Positions 44,180 through 54,224 are shown, counted from the stretch's first letter. The stretch: DNA of 64,000 bases from Candidatus Rubrivivax defluviihabitans (GCA_016709385.1 JADJMW010000011.1:124001-188000), one strand, 5' to 3'. Notes: generated from the sequence alone by a model not told the origin. A program made the numbers and translations.

Positions 44180-45667
44180 ATGACGCACACCAAGAAAATG
44201 ATTCCCGTTCCCGAATGGGCCCGCCGGCTCTCGCTGACGCTGGGCGGCCTCGTGCTGGCCGCAGCCGCGCTGTGGCCGCAGGCCGGCAGCGCACAGACGG
44301 CGGCCGCCACGCCCACCGTGCAGTTGCCCGACTTCACCGAACTCGCCGCACGCGTCTCGCCCGCGGTGGTGAATATCCGCACCACCGAGCGGCGCGGCAG
44401 CAGCGCCTCGCCGCACGAAATGGATCCCAACATGGAGGAGTTCCTCCGCCGATTCGGCATTCCCATGCCGAATCGGCCCGATCCGCGTCGCGGTCCACGC
44501 GGCGACGACGACGAACCGCGCCAGCGCGGCGTGGGCTCGGGCTTCATCGTCAGCGCCGACGGCTTCATCATGACCAATGCGCACGTGGTCGATGACGCCG
44601 ACGAGGTGATCGTCACACTTACCGACCGGCGTGAACTCAAGGCCCGCATCATCGGCGCCGACCGCCGCACCGACGTGGCGGTGGTCAAGGTCGACGCCAC
44701 CGGCCTGCCCTTCGTGAAGATCGGCGACGTGAATCAGCTCAAGGTGGGCGAGTGGGTGATGGCCATCGGCTCGCCCTTTGGACTGGACAACACCGTGACC
44801 GCCGGCATCGTGAGCGCCAAGCAGCGCGACACCGGCGACTACCTGCCGTTCATCCAGACCGACGTGGCCATCAATCCCGGCAATTCGGGCGGCCCGCTGC
44901 TCAACCTGCGCGGCGAAGTGGTGGGCATCAATTCCCAGATCTTCAGCCGCTCGGGCGGCTTCATGGGCATCAGCTTCGCCATTCCCATCGACGAGGCGCA
45001 GCGCGTGGCCGAGCAGTTGCGCACCAGCGGGCGCGTCATCCGCGGCCGCATCGGGGTCACGATTGCGCCGGTGAACAAGGAAGTGGCCGAGGCCATCGGC
45101 CTGGGCGCGCCGCGCGGTGCGCTGGTGCAGAACGTCGAGGCCGACGGCCCGGCCGACAAGGCCGGTGTCCAGGCCGGCGACATCATCCTCAAGGTCGACG
45201 GCAAGGCGGTCGAGAAGTCGGGCGACCTGCCGCGCATCGTGGGCGGCACCAAGCCCGGGTCGAAGTCTTCGCTGCAGGTCTTCCGCCGCGGCAAGCTGCA
45301 GGAAGTTGCCGTCACCGTGGGCGAGTTCGAGCCCGAGGCACGGCCGCAGCGCGCGGGCACCCAGCCCAGCCCCGCGCCGGCGCCCGCCAAGAGCGTGCTC
45401 GGCATCACCGCCACCGACCTGACCGACGCGCAGAAGCGCGCCCTGAAGCTCGATGGCGGCGTGCGCGTCGAGGCCGCGGAAGGCGCGGCGGCACGTGCCG
45501 GTTTGCGCGAGGGCGACGTGATCCTGGCGCTGGGCAACACCGACATCACCGACCTGAAGCAGTTCGCCAGCGTGGCCGCCAACCTGGAGAAGGCCGGCAA
45601 GAACATCAGCGCGCTGGTGCGCCGCGGCGACGGTGTGACCTGGGTCGTGATCCGGCTCGCGCGCTAG
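44180..45667 (+). CDS. mucD: Periplasmic serine protease MucD/DegP (HtrA family)
   Basis: 495 residues. Signal peptide about 1-35 ('AALWPQAGSAQT'). Trypsin-like triad: His135 in 'NAHVVDDADEV', Asp165 in 'RTDVAVVKVD', Ser236 in 'NPGNSGGPLLN'. Two PDZ domains follow, the first opening 'RGRIGVTIAPVNKEVAE', the second near 395-490 with 'GVRVEAAEGAAARAGLREGD'. Degrades misfolded envelope proteins; part of the sigma-E stress operon. ATG 44180 gives a proper signal peptide; the frame extends to 43991 within rseB. Confidence 0.95.
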   Translation: MTHTKKMIPVPEWARRLSLTLGGLVLAAAALWPQAGSAQTAAATPTVQLPDFTELAARVSPAVVNIRTTERRGSSASPHEMDPNMEEFLRRFGIPMPNRPDPRRGPRGDDDEPRQRGVGSGFIVSADGFIMTNAHVVDDADEVIVTLTDRRELKARIIGADRRTDVAVVKVDATGLPFVKIGDVNQLKVGEWVMAIGSPFGLDNTVTAGIVSAKQRDTGDYLPFIQTDVAINPGNSGGPLLNLRGEVVGINSQIFSRSGGFMGISFAIPIDEAQRVAEQLRTSGRVIRGRIGVTIAPVNKEVAEAIGLGAPRGALVQNVEADGPADKAGVQAGDIILKVDGKAVEKSGDLPRIVGGTKPGSKSSLQVFRRGKLQEVAVTVGEFEPEARPQRAGTQPSPAPAPAKSVLGITATDLTDAQKRALKLDGGVRVEAAEGAAARAGLREGDVILALGNTDITDLKQFASVAANLEKAGKNISALVRRGDGVTWVVIRLAR

Positions 45668-45695
45668 ACCAAAGGTCGCTGCTGGCGGTGGCCCA

Positions 45696-45733
45696 GACCC
45701 GGCGGACAAGTCGACCTTGCCGCCGGGTCTTTT
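45696..45733 (+). terminator. Strong intrinsic terminator after mucD
   Basis: gacccggcgg (45696-45705) pairs with ccgccgggtc (45720-45729) and an inner caag/cttg pair extends the stem; tttt follows at 45730-45733. It ends the rpoE-mucD transcript 29 bases after the stop codon. Confidence 0.85.
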
Positions 45734-46030
45734 CGCATCATGGGAATCGATGACCAGTCGGGTTTGACCGGCCCACGATTGCCGTTTCGTCTGTAAGTCA
45801 GTGTGCGCACACGTCGTTTTGCCACCACCGTCGATTACCGGTCATCCCGTCTAGAATTGCGCTAACGGCGGCTGGATTTACCTGCCCCAGGACTGCGAAG
45901 TGCTTGTCCCAAGGCATCGGATGCGACTCGATCCAACCTGTTGAAAATCTGTGGACAAGTTTTCCGTGTTGGACCCCTGCAACGGCTGGAAATCAAGCAA
46001 CGACGCGGCTTCCGGCTCGGTTCATTTGGC
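45734..46030. other. Region between the sigma-E operon terminator and the lepA leader
   Basis: No gene recognised. Many Burkholderiales carry a small glutaredoxin-like gene between mucD and lepA; no such frame is found here. A -10-like tagaat lies at 45852-45857 without a matching -35. The stretch is less GC-rich than the flanking genes, as expected for regulatory DNA. Confidence 0.5.
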
Positions 46031-46036
46031 TACAAT
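46031..46036 (+). promoter_or_regulatory. -10 element for a short RNA or the lepA transcript
   Basis: tacaat, five of six positions matching the consensus, preceded by ttggc. No clear -35. Transcription would begin near 46043, at the base of the first hairpin of the candidate small RNA. Confidence 0.4.
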
Positions 46037-46042
46037 GGTGGC

Positions 46043-46107
46043 CCAACAAGCAGTTGCCAAACGTTCTGTTGGAAGGCGCGTCACCCTCTTTGACGCGCCT
46101 TTTTTTT
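46043..46107 (+). ncRNA. Candidate two-hairpin small RNA or lepA leader attenuator
   Basis: Hairpin 1 pairs ccaaca (46043-46048) with tgttgg (46067-46072). Hairpin 2 is an intrinsic terminator: aaggcgcgtca (46073-46083) pairs with tgacgcgcctt (46091-46101) around a seven-base loop, with eight T in a row (46100-46107). A -10 element sits just upstream. The 65-base unit therefore has a promoter, a 5' stem-loop and a terminator, the layout of a trans-acting small RNA. It also lies 109 bases before lepA in the same direction, so a conditional attenuator is the alternative. The hairpins are exact; the RNA is an inference. Confidence 0.5.
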
Positions 46108-46215
46108 GGTTCCGGCACGGCCCTTCCGGGCCTTCACATCGCTGCGCGATGTGAGCCTGCACCGCAGCCACTTCGTGGCTGTAGCCGCGACTGCGGCGAC
46201 AGGCTTCACTAGACC

Positions 46216-48024
46216 ATGAATCACATCCGAAACTTTTCCATCATCGCCCACATCGACCACGGCAAGAGCACGCTGGCCGACCGCATCATCCAGCGGTGCG
46301 GTGGCCTGTCCGATCGCGAGATGGAGGCGCAGGTGCTCGACTCGATGGATATCGAGCGTGAGCGCGGCATCACGATCAAGGCCCAGACAGCGGCCCTGAG
46401 CTACACCGCGCGCAACGGCCAGACCTACCAGCTCAACCTCATCGACACACCGGGCCACGTCGACTTCTCGTACGAGGTCAGCCGTTCGCTGTCGGCCTGC
46501 GAAGGCGCACTGCTGGTGGTCGACGCTTCGCAGGGCGTGGAGGCGCAGACGGTGGCCAACTGCTACACGGCGCTCGACCTCGGCGTGGAAGTGGTGCCGG
46601 TGCTGAACAAGATGGACCTGCCGCAGGCCGACCCCGAGCGCGCCAAGCAGGAGATCGAAGACGTGATCGGCATCGACGCCGACGACGCCATTCCCTGCAG
46701 CGCCAAGACCGGCATGGGCCTGGACGACATCATCGAGGCGGTGATCCACCGCATGCCGGCGCCGCGCGGCAACCCGGCAGGCCCGCCTCGGGCCATGATC
46801 GTCGACAGCTGGTTCGACACCTACGTCGGCGTGGTGATGCTGGTGCGCGTGGTCGACGGCTCGTTCGGCAAGGGCGAGCGCATCCGCATGATGGCCACCA
46901 ACACCGTCTATGGCATCGAATCGATGGGCGTGTTCACGCCCAAGAGTCTGCCGCGCGACGTGCTGAAGGCCGGCGAGGTGGGCTTCGTCATCTGCGGCAT
47001 CAAGGAACTGCACGCGGCCAAGGTCGGCGACACGCTGACGCTGGAAAAGAAGCTGCCCAACAATGCCGGTCCGGCGAGCGAGCCGCTGCCGGGCTTCAAG
47101 GAGATCCAGCCGCAGGTCTTCGCAGGGCTGTATCCCACCGAGGCCAGCGAATACGACCAGCTGCGCGATGCGCTGGAAAAGCTCAAGCTCAACGACAGCA
47201 GCCTGCGTTTCGAGCCCGAGGTCAGTCAGGCGCTGGGTTTCGGCTTCCGCTGCGGCTTTCTCGGCCTGCTGCACATGGAGATCGTGCAGGAGCGCCTGGA
47301 ACGCGAGTTCGACCAGGACCTCATCACCACCGCGCCCAGCGTCGTCTACCAGGTGGAGCTCAACGACGGCACCGTGCTCGAGGTCGAGAACCCGAGCAAG
47401 ATGCCCGACCCGGGGCGCATCAAGGAGATCCGCGAGCCCATCGTCACCGTGCACTTGTACATGCCGCAGGAATACGTGGGCCCGGTGATGACGCTGGCCA
47501 ACAGCAAGCGCGGCGTGCAGCTCAACATGGCCTACCACGGCCGCCAGGTGATGCTGAGCTACGAGATCCCGCTGGCCGAGATCGTGCTCGACTTCTTCGA
47601 CAAGCTCAAGAGCGTGTCGCGCGGCTATGCGTCCATGGACTACGAGTTCAAGGAGTACCGCGCCGCCGACGTGGTGAAGGTCGACATGCTGCTCAACGGC
47701 GACCGCATCGATGCCCTCTCGGTCATCGTGCACCGCAGCCAGAGCCAGTACCGCGGTCGCCAGGTGGCGGCCAAGATGCGCGAGATCATCCCGCGCCAGA
47801 TGTACGACGTGGCGATCCAGGCGGCCATCGGCGCCAACATCATCTCGCGCGAGAACATCAAGGCGCTGCGCAAGAACGTGCTGGCAAAATGCTACGGCGG
47901 CGACATCACGCGCAAGAAGAAGCTGCTCGAGAAGCAGAAGGCCGGCAAGAAGCGCATGAAGCAGATCGGCTCCGTCGAGGTGCCGCAAGAGGCCTTCCTG
48001 GCCATCCTCCAGGTCGACGACTAG
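46216..48024 (+). CDS. lepA: Elongation factor 4 (LepA) GTPase
   Basis: 602 residues. Ribosome-associated translational GTPase that acts on stalled or back-translocated ribosomes and in initiation. P-loop 'AHIDHGKSTL' near 10-19, 'ERERGITIK' switch I near 47-55, 'DTPGHVDFSYEV' near 77, 'NKMDLPQADP' near 131. The LepA-specific C-terminal domain runs from about 490 ('AKMREIIPRQMYDVAIQAAI'). First gene of the lepA-lepB operon with a 109-base leader after a terminator. Length is standard. Confidence 0.96.
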   Translation: MNHIRNFSIIAHIDHGKSTLADRIIQRCGGLSDREMEAQVLDSMDIERERGITIKAQTAALSYTARNGQTYQLNLIDTPGHVDFSYEVSRSLSACEGALLVVDASQGVEAQTVANCYTALDLGVEVVPVLNKMDLPQADPERAKQEIEDVIGIDADDAIPCSAKTGMGLDDIIEAVIHRMPAPRGNPAGPPRAMIVDSWFDTYVGVVMLVRVVDGSFGKGERIRMMATNTVYGIESMGVFTPKSLPRDVLKAGEVGFVICGIKELHAAKVGDTLTLEKKLPNNAGPASEPLPGFKEIQPQVFAGLYPTEASEYDQLRDALEKLKLNDSSLRFEPEVSQALGFGFRCGFLGLLHMEIVQERLEREFDQDLITTAPSVVYQVELNDGTVLEVENPSKMPDPGRIKEIREPIVTVHLYMPQEYVGPVMTLANSKRGVQLNMAYHGRQVMLSYEIPLAEIVLDFFDKLKSVSRGYASMDYEFKEYRAADVVKVDMLLNGDRIDALSVIVHRSQSQYRGRQVAAKMREIIPRQMYDVAIQAAIGANIISRENIKALRKNVLAKCYGGDITRKKKLLEKQKAGKKRMKQIGSVEVPQEAFLAILQVDD

Positions 48025-48038
48025 AAGACAAGAACTCC

Positions 48039-49007
48039 ATGAGTGCATTGACCGGCGCCCTGTACGGCGCCCTGATCGTCTACCTGGGTGGCTGGTTCCT
48101 GGGCCACTGGACGGGCAATTTCTCGCTGCTGCTGTTCATGCTGACGGTGGTGACGCTGGCCTACTGGCTGGCCGAGCGCTTCCACTTCGCGCCGGCGCGC
48201 GCGGCCGCGGCGGCGGCGCTGGAGCAGCAGGACGCGGCGCGGCGCGCACAACTGGCGTCGCAGGGCATCACGCGCGTCGACGGCGACCTGGCGCAGGCGC
48301 GGCAGAAGCTGCTCATGCAGCCCTGGTGGCTGGACTGGACCGCCGGTCTGTTTCCGGTGATCCTGGTCGTCTTCCTGCTGCGCAGCTTCCTGTTCGAGCC
48401 GTTCAAGATTCCTTCGGGGTCGATGGTGCCGACGCTGATGGTCGGTGATCTGATCCTGGTGAGCAAGTTCCACTACGGCGTGCGGCTGCCGGTGATCAAC
48501 AAGAAGATCATCGACAACAACCCGGTGCAGCGCGGCGACGTGATGGTCTTCCGCTATCCGGTGGACCCGCGGCTGGACTACATCAAGCGCGTGGTGGGGC
48601 TGCCCGGCGACGAGATCGCCTACCTGAATCAGAAGCTCACCATCAACGGCCAGCCGGTGCCCACGGTGGCCCAGGGCGAGCATTACGACGACGACAGCCT
48701 GAGCTACGCGCCGCTGTTCAGCGAGAAGCTCGGCGCGGTGGAGCACCAGATCCGGGTCGAGCCGCGCCGCAGCGCGTACTACGGGCCCGACCCCAAGCGC
48801 TTCCCGATGGCCGAGAATTGCCAATATTCACCCGAGGGTGTCACCTGCAAGGTGCCGCCCGGGCACTATTTTCTAATGGGTGACAACCGCGACAATTCGC
48901 AGGATTCACGTTTCTGGGGATTTGTGCCGGACGAGAATATCGTCGGCAAGGCATTCTTCGTGTGGATGAACTTCGGCAACCTGGGGCGTATCGGTTCGTT
49001 CCATTGA
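48039..49007 (+). CDS. lepB: Signal peptidase I
   Basis: 322 residues. Two N-terminal membrane segments (about 5-50) and a third near 103-120 ('FPVILVVFLLRSFLFEPF'). Catalytic Ser128 in 'PSGSMVPTL' and Lys183 in 'YIKRVVGLPGD' form the dyad; 'GDNRDNSQDSRFWGFVP' near 280 is the family box E. Cleaves signal peptides of exported proteins. ATG 48039 lies 14 bases after the lepA stop; the frame continues upstream within lepA. Confidence 0.95.
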   Translation: MSALTGALYGALIVYLGGWFLGHWTGNFSLLLFMLTVVTLAYWLAERFHFAPARAAAAAALEQQDAARRAQLASQGITRVDGDLAQARQKLLMQPWWLDWTAGLFPVILVVFLLRSFLFEPFKIPSGSMVPTLMVGDLILVSKFHYGVRLPVINKKIIDNNPVQRGDVMVFRYPVDPRLDYIKRVVGLPGDEIAYLNQKLTINGQPVPTVAQGEHYDDDSLSYAPLFSEKLGAVEHQIRVEPRRSAYYGPDPKRFPMAENCQYSPEGVTCKVPPGHYFLMGDNRDNSQDSRFWGFVPDENIVGKAFFVWMNFGNLGRIGSFH

Positions 49008-49038
49008 CGCGCCGGGCCCCGGCAGCAGACTGCAGGCC

Positions 49039-49440
49039 ATGACAGCACTGAATCACTCGTTTTCCAAAGTTCGCGGCCGCAGCCCGTTGCCGCGCGGCCG
49101 GCAGCGCGGGCTCACGCTGTTCAGCCTGCTGTTCTGGGGCATCCTGGTCGGCTTCGTCGGCTACCTGCTGGTGCGTGCGCTGCCCACGCTGAACGAATAT
49201 TTCACCATCCAGCGCACGGTGGACAAGATCGCCAAGGAGCAGCCTGCCACCGTGGCCGTGGCGCGGCAGGCTTTCGACAAGCAGAAGGACCTGGAATATT
49301 CGATCTCGTCCATCTCCGGCCGCGACCTGTCCATCACCAAGGAAAACGACCAGGTGGTGATCGGCTTTGCCTACGACAAGGAGATTCCGGTCATGGGTCC
49401 GGTCTACATCCTGATCAAGTACGAGGGGCGCTCCAAGTGA
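49039..49440 (+). CDS. DUF4845 small membrane protein
   Basis: 133 residues. A basic, Arg-rich N-terminus is followed by one membrane helix at about 28-50 ('LFSLLFWGILVGFVGYLLV') and a periplasmic domain with 'YFTIQRTVDKIAKEQPA' and 'DLSITKENDQVVIGFAYDKEIP'. This is the DUF4845 protein regularly encoded between lepB and rnc in beta- and gammaproteobacteria. Function unknown; it has a pilin-like amphipathic topology. It follows lepB by 31 bases and precedes rnc by 19. Confidence 0.9.
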   Translation: MTALNHSFSKVRGRSPLPRGRQRGLTLFSLLFWGILVGFVGYLLVRALPTLNEYFTIQRTVDKIAKEQPATVAVARQAFDKQKDLEYSISSISGRDLSITKENDQVVIGFAYDKEIPVMGPVYILIKYEGRSK

Positions 49441-49459
49441 GGGTGGCCCGGCAGCCGGG

Positions 49460-50166
49460 ATGACGGAAAGCGCGGCACTGCAGGCCCTGCAAAGGCGGCT
49501 GGGCCACCACTTCGCCCGGCCAACGCTGCTGGTGCAGGCGCTCACCCACCGCAGCTTCGGCGCCGAACACAACGAGCGGCTCGAATTCCTGGGTGACGCA
49601 GTGCTCAGCCTGGGGGTTTCGGCGTTGCTGTACGAGCGCTTCTCGGGCAGCGACGAGGGCGACCTCACGCGCGTGCGCGCCCACCTGGTGCGCGAAGACA
49701 GCCTGCACCGCGCGGCGCTGTCGCTCGGCCTGCCCGAGGTGCTGCGCCTGTCCGAGGGCGAAGGGCGTGGCGGCGGCGCGCAGCGGCCGTCGATCCTGGC
49801 CGACGCGGTGGAGGCGCTCATCGGCGCCGTCTTCCTGGACGGTGGCTACGCGCCGGCCCAGACCGTGGTGCAGCGTCTGTTCGGCGAGGTCATCCAGTCC
49901 ACCGAAGCCGACAGCTGGGCCAAGGACGCCAAGACCGAACTGCAGGAATGGCTGCAGGCGCGGCGCATCTCCGTGCCGGCCTACCGCATCACCGCCACGC
50001 GGGGCCAGGCGCATGCGCAGACCTTCGAGGTCGAATGCGCGGTGCCCTCGCTCGGCCTGGCCGAACGCGGCGAAGGCCGCTCGCGCCGCATCGCCGAACA
50101 GGAGGCGGCGCGCCGCCTGCTCGAGTTGCTGAAGGCCAGCGACCGCCCTGGCGGCCCGCTCCGTTC

Positions 50167-50170
<4 letters not shown>
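49460..50170 (+). CDS. rnc: Ribonuclease III
   Basis: 236 residues. Cuts double-stranded RNA, including rRNA precursors. The signature 'NERLEFLGDAVLSLGVSALL' near 37-56 with the catalytic acids, 'ADAVEALIGAVFLDGGYAPA' near 114, and a double-stranded RNA-binding domain from about 155 ('DAKTELQEWLQAR', ending 'EQEAARRLLELL'). Overlaps era by ATGA, a conserved coupling. Confidence 0.95.
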
Positions 50171-51044
<874 letters not shown>

Positions 51045-51048
<4 letters not shown>

Positions 51049-51869
51049 CCACGCCGCCGCGGCGCCCCGCGGGCGAACCCCCGGGCGCGGCCCGCACCGC
51101 CGGCGCACGTGCCGGCAGCAGCCTGCTGGCCTATGTGCTGCACCACCACGACTGGAGCGAGACGAGCCTGATCGTCGAGCTCCTCACGCGCGAGCAGGGC
51201 CGCGTGGTGGTGGCGGCCAAGGGCGCCAAGCGGCCGACCTCGCAGCTGCGGTCGGTGCTGCTGCCCTTCCAGCCCGTGCTGGCACACCTGGGCAAGGTGC
51301 CTACCGACGAACAGGCCGAGGTGCGCACGCTGCGCACGGCCGAATGGGTGGGCGGCGCGCCGCTGCTGGCGGCTTCGGCGATGTTCCCGGGCTACTACCT
51401 GAACGAACTGCTGCTCAAGCTGCTGGCGCGGCAGGATCCGCACCCGACGCTGTTCGACGCCTATGCCGACACCCTGGGTGCGCTGGCCACGCAGGCCGGA
51501 ACCGGCGACGAGGCGGCGGCGCTGCGCGCCTTCGAGCTGCTGCTGCTGCGCGAGACCGGCGTGCTGCCCGACCTGGCCCAGGTCACGCTCACCGCCGAGC
51601 CGCTGCAGCCGGCCGCGCGCTACAGCCTGCAGGCGGAAGCCGGCGTGGCGCCCGAAGCCCAAGGGGCGCCGGGTGCGGCCTGGGTGGCGTGGGAAGCCGC
51701 GCTGGCGCACGGCAGCACGGCGGCATTGCGCCAGGCGGTGGCGCCGCACGCCGCGGCGCTGCGTGCGCCTTTGCGGGCCCTGCTTCACTATCATCTGGGG
51801 ACGACCCCTTTGCGCACACGTCAGGTCTGGCAGGGCGTGCAGCGCCTGGCCGAGAATGCACCCCGATGA
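51045..51869 (+). CDS. recO: DNA repair protein RecO
   Basis: 274 residues. Recombination mediator that works with RecR and RecF to load RecA. OB-fold N-terminus 'AYVLHHHDWSETSLIVELLT' near 27-46 with 'GRVVVAAKGAKRPTS', then a helical domain with 'YYLNELLLKLLARQDPHPTLFDAY' near 117 (in outline) and 'LRAFELLLLRETG'. Lacks the Cys zinc cluster of some family members. The N-terminal 20 residues are Pro/Ala-rich and may be longer than needed. ATG 51045 overlaps the era stop by ATGA. Confidence 0.92.
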
Positions 51870-52705
51870 ATCCCCTCGTCAGCACGGACACCCGGCACGG
51901 CGGCACCCGGCTGTCGGTCAATGTCAACAAGGTGGCGCTGTTGCGCAATACACGCCATCTCGGCATTCCGAGCGTGGCGCGCGCGGCCACGCTGTGCCTG
52001 CAAGCCGGCGCCGACGGCATCACCGTGCACCCGCGACCCGACGAGCGCCACATCCGTCCCCACGACGTGCACGATATCGCCGCGCTGCTGAAGGACTGGC
52101 CGCAGGCCGAATACAACATCGAGGGCAACCCGTTCCACAACCTGATGGACTTCGTGCGCGAGCTCGCGGACAAGGGCATGCCGCCGCAGCAGGCCACCTT
52201 CGTGCCCGACAGCGAGGGCCAGTTCACCTCGGACCACGGCTGGGACCTGGCGCTGGACGGTGAGCGCCTGCGGCCGCTGATCGCCGAGTGCAGCGCTCTG
52301 GGCGTGCGCGTGAGCCTGTTCATGGACCCGCTGCCCGAGGCCATGGCGCTGGCGCGTGCGGTGGGGGCGCAGCGGGTCGAGCTCTACACCGAGCCTTATG
52401 CGGCGGCGCATGCCGCTGCGCGGCCTGCTGATGCGGCGGCGCATGGTCAAGCGGGCCAGGCCGAGCAGCTGGCCCGATTTGCGGCAGCGGCTGCCGCGGC
52501 GCAGGCGCAAGGCCTGGGCGTCAACGCCGGCCACGACCTCAACCGTGACAACCTGGCCGATTTCCTGCGCGCGGTGCCCGGCGTGCTGGAGGTTTCGATC
52601 GGCCACGCGCTCGTCGCCGATGCCTTGGAACTCGGCCTGCCCGAAACGGTTCGTGCCTACCAGCGATGCATCCGCGCCGCCGAATCGGGCGCCGCGCGGC
52701 CATGA
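51866..52705 (+). CDS. pdxJ: Pyridoxine 5'-phosphate synthase
   Basis: 279 residues. Final ring closure of vitamin B6 synthesis from 1-deoxyxylulose-5-phosphate and 3-amino-2-oxopropyl phosphate. 'LSVNVNKVALLRNTR' at the start, 'GADGITVHPRPDERHI' near 43-58, 'NIEGNP' near 85, 'VPDSEGQFTSDHGWDL' near 113 and 'GVNAGHDLNRDNL' near 218. An Ala-rich stretch near 185-205 is longer than in E. coli PdxJ. ATG 51866 overlaps the recO stop by ATGA. Confidence 0.95.
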   Translation: MNPLVSTDTRHGGTRLSVNVNKVALLRNTRHLGIPSVARAATLCLQAGADGITVHPRPDERHIRPHDVHDIAALLKDWPQAEYNIEGNPFHNLMDFVRELADKGMPPQQATFVPDSEGQFTSDHGWDLALDGERLRPLIAECSALGVRVSLFMDPLPEAMALARAVGAQRVELYTEPYAAAHAAARPADAAAHGQAGQAEQLARFAAAAAAAQAQGLGVNAGHDLNRDNLADFLRAVPGVLEVSIGHALVADALELGLPETVRAYQRCIRAAESGAARP

Positions 52706-53118
52706 TCTACGGCATCGGCACCGACCTCTGCGACATCCGCCGCATGGCCGCCACCTACGCCCGCCGCGGCGAACGCTTTCCCGAGCGCGTGCTGGGCCCG
52801 GCCGAACTGACGGTCTTCCGTGCCCGCCAGGCGCGCGCGCCGGCACGCGGGCTGCGTTTCCTGGCCACGCGCTTCTCGGCCAAGGAGGCCTTTTCCAAGG
52901 CCATCGGGCTGGGCATCCGCAGCCCCATGACCTGGCGTGCCTGCGAGGTGCTCAACGAGGCCAGCGGCAAGCCCTTCGTGCGCCTGTCTGGCGTGCTGGC
53001 CGAGTGGTTCGAAGCCCGCGGCCTGGTGGCCCACGTCACCGTCACCGACGAGACCGATTACGCGGCCTCCTTCGTCGTCGTCGAAACCCGCCCCACGCCT
53101 GAGAAAGCCCCTTCATGA
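52702..53118 (+). CDS. acpS: Holo-ACP synthase
   Basis: 138 residues. Transfers phosphopantetheine from CoA to AcpP. 'YGIGTDLCDIRRM' at 3-15 carries the metal-binding Asp; 'FLATRFSAKEAFSKAIGLGI' near 53-72 carries the catalytic Glu and Lys. ATG 52702 overlaps the pdxJ stop by ATGA; the in-frame ATG at 52666 would add 12 Arg-rich residues that belong to no family member. The substrate carrier is encoded at 39794. Confidence 0.94.
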   Translation: MIYGIGTDLCDIRRMAATYARRGERFPERVLGPAELTVFRARQARAPARGLRFLATRFSAKEAFSKAIGLGIRSPMTWRACEVLNEASGKPFVRLSGVLAEWFEARGLVAHVTVTDETDYAASFVVVETRPTPEKAPS

Positions 53119-54173
53119 CCGCCCATGCCCCCGTGGTGCTCGACATTGCCGGCACCCGCCTCACCGCGGCCGACCGCCGGCGCCTGAAGCACCCGCTCAC
53201 CGGCGGGCTGATCCTGTTCGCGCGCAACTGGGCCGACCGGCGCCAGCTCACCGAACTCACCGCCGCCGTCAAGGACCTGCGGCCCGACCTGCTGATCTGC
53301 GTCGACAACGAAGGCGGTCGCGTGCAGCGCTTCCGCACCGGCGGCTTCACTGCGCTGCCGGCGATGCGCGTGCTGGGCGAGATGTGGATGCACGACCCGC
53401 TCGGCGCCACCGACGCCGCCACCGCGCTCGGTCACGTGCTGGCCAGCGAACTGCGGGCCTGCGGCGTGGACCTGAGCTTCACGCCCGTGCTCGACCTCGA
53501 CCATGGCGGCAGCAGCGTCATCGGCGACCGCGCCTTCCACCGCGACGCGCGTGTCGTCACGCTGCTGGCCAAGAGCGTGATGCACGGCCTGCTGCGCGCC
53601 GGCATGGCCCACTGCGGCAAACATTACCCGGGCCACGGCTTCGTCAAGGCCGACAGCCACGTCGCCGTGCCGGTGGACAAGCGCTCGCTCAAGGCCATCC
53701 TGGCCGAAGACGCCAGGCCCTACGAATGGCTCAGCGCCAGCCTGAGCGGCGTGATGCCGGCGCACGTGGTCTACCCCAGGGTCGACCACCGCCCGGCGGG
53801 CTTTTCCGAACGCTGGCTGAAGGACATCCTGCGCGGCCAGTTCGGCTTCACCGGCGCCATCTTCACCGACGACCTCAGCATGGAAGGCGCACGCCACCTC
53901 GACGGCGCCACGCTCAGCTACACCGAGGCCGCGGCGCTGGCGCTGGACGCCGGCTGCGACCTGGTGCTGCTGTGCAACCAGTCGGTGGACGGCGGTACGG
54001 CCGTGGACGAACTGCTGGCGGGCCTGGGCCGCGCCGCCGACGAAGGCCACTGGCACCCCGACCCCGACAGCGAGCAGCGTCGCCTGGCCATGCTGCCGCA
54101 GACGCCGCCGCTGACCTGGGACGAGCTGATGCACGACCCGGTGTACCAGCGCGCGCTGGAACGGCTGCCGTGA
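53115..54173 (+). CDS. nagZ: Beta-N-acetylhexosaminidase NagZ (GH3)
   Basis: 352 residues, cytoplasmic. Removes GlcNAc from recycled peptidoglycan fragments. 'VLDIAGTRLTAADRRRLKHP' near 8-27, 'IDNEGGRVQRFR' type segment near 60-73 (here 'CVDNEGGRVQRF'), and the catalytic loop 'KHYPGHGFVKADSH' near 169-182 with the His-Asp pair. 'FTDDLSMEGA' near 252 holds the nucleophile Asp. Last gene of the lepA operon, overlapping acpS by ATGA; convergent with rne. Confidence 0.94.
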   Translation: MTAHAPVVLDIAGTRLTAADRRRLKHPLTGGLILFARNWADRRQLTELTAAVKDLRPDLLICVDNEGGRVQRFRTGGFTALPAMRVLGEMWMHDPLGATDAATALGHVLASELRACGVDLSFTPVLDLDHGGSSVIGDRAFHRDARVVTLLAKSVMHGLLRAGMAHCGKHYPGHGFVKADSHVAVPVDKRSLKAILAEDARPYEWLSASLSGVMPAHVVYPRVDHRPAGFSERWLKDILRGQFGFTGAIFTDDLSMEGARHLDGATLSYTEAAALALDAGCDLVLLCNQSVDGGTAVDELLAGLGRAADEGHWHPDPDSEQRRLAMLPQTPPLTWDELMHDPVYQRALERLP

Positions 54174-54192
54174 CCGCGGCGCGCTGAATTCC

Positions 54193-54224
54193 GCCCCCTA
54201 TCCCGCCTGGGCGGGAGAGGGGGC
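54193..54224. terminator. Hairpin between convergent nagZ and rne genes
   Basis: gccccctatcccgc (54193-54206) pairs with gcgggagagggggc (54211-54224) with one mismatch and a four-base loop. There is no clear T-run on either side. It may stop transcription from both directions; the cccgcc..ggcggg core also resembles repeated palindromes scattered through many GC-rich proteobacterial genomes. Confidence 0.5.
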
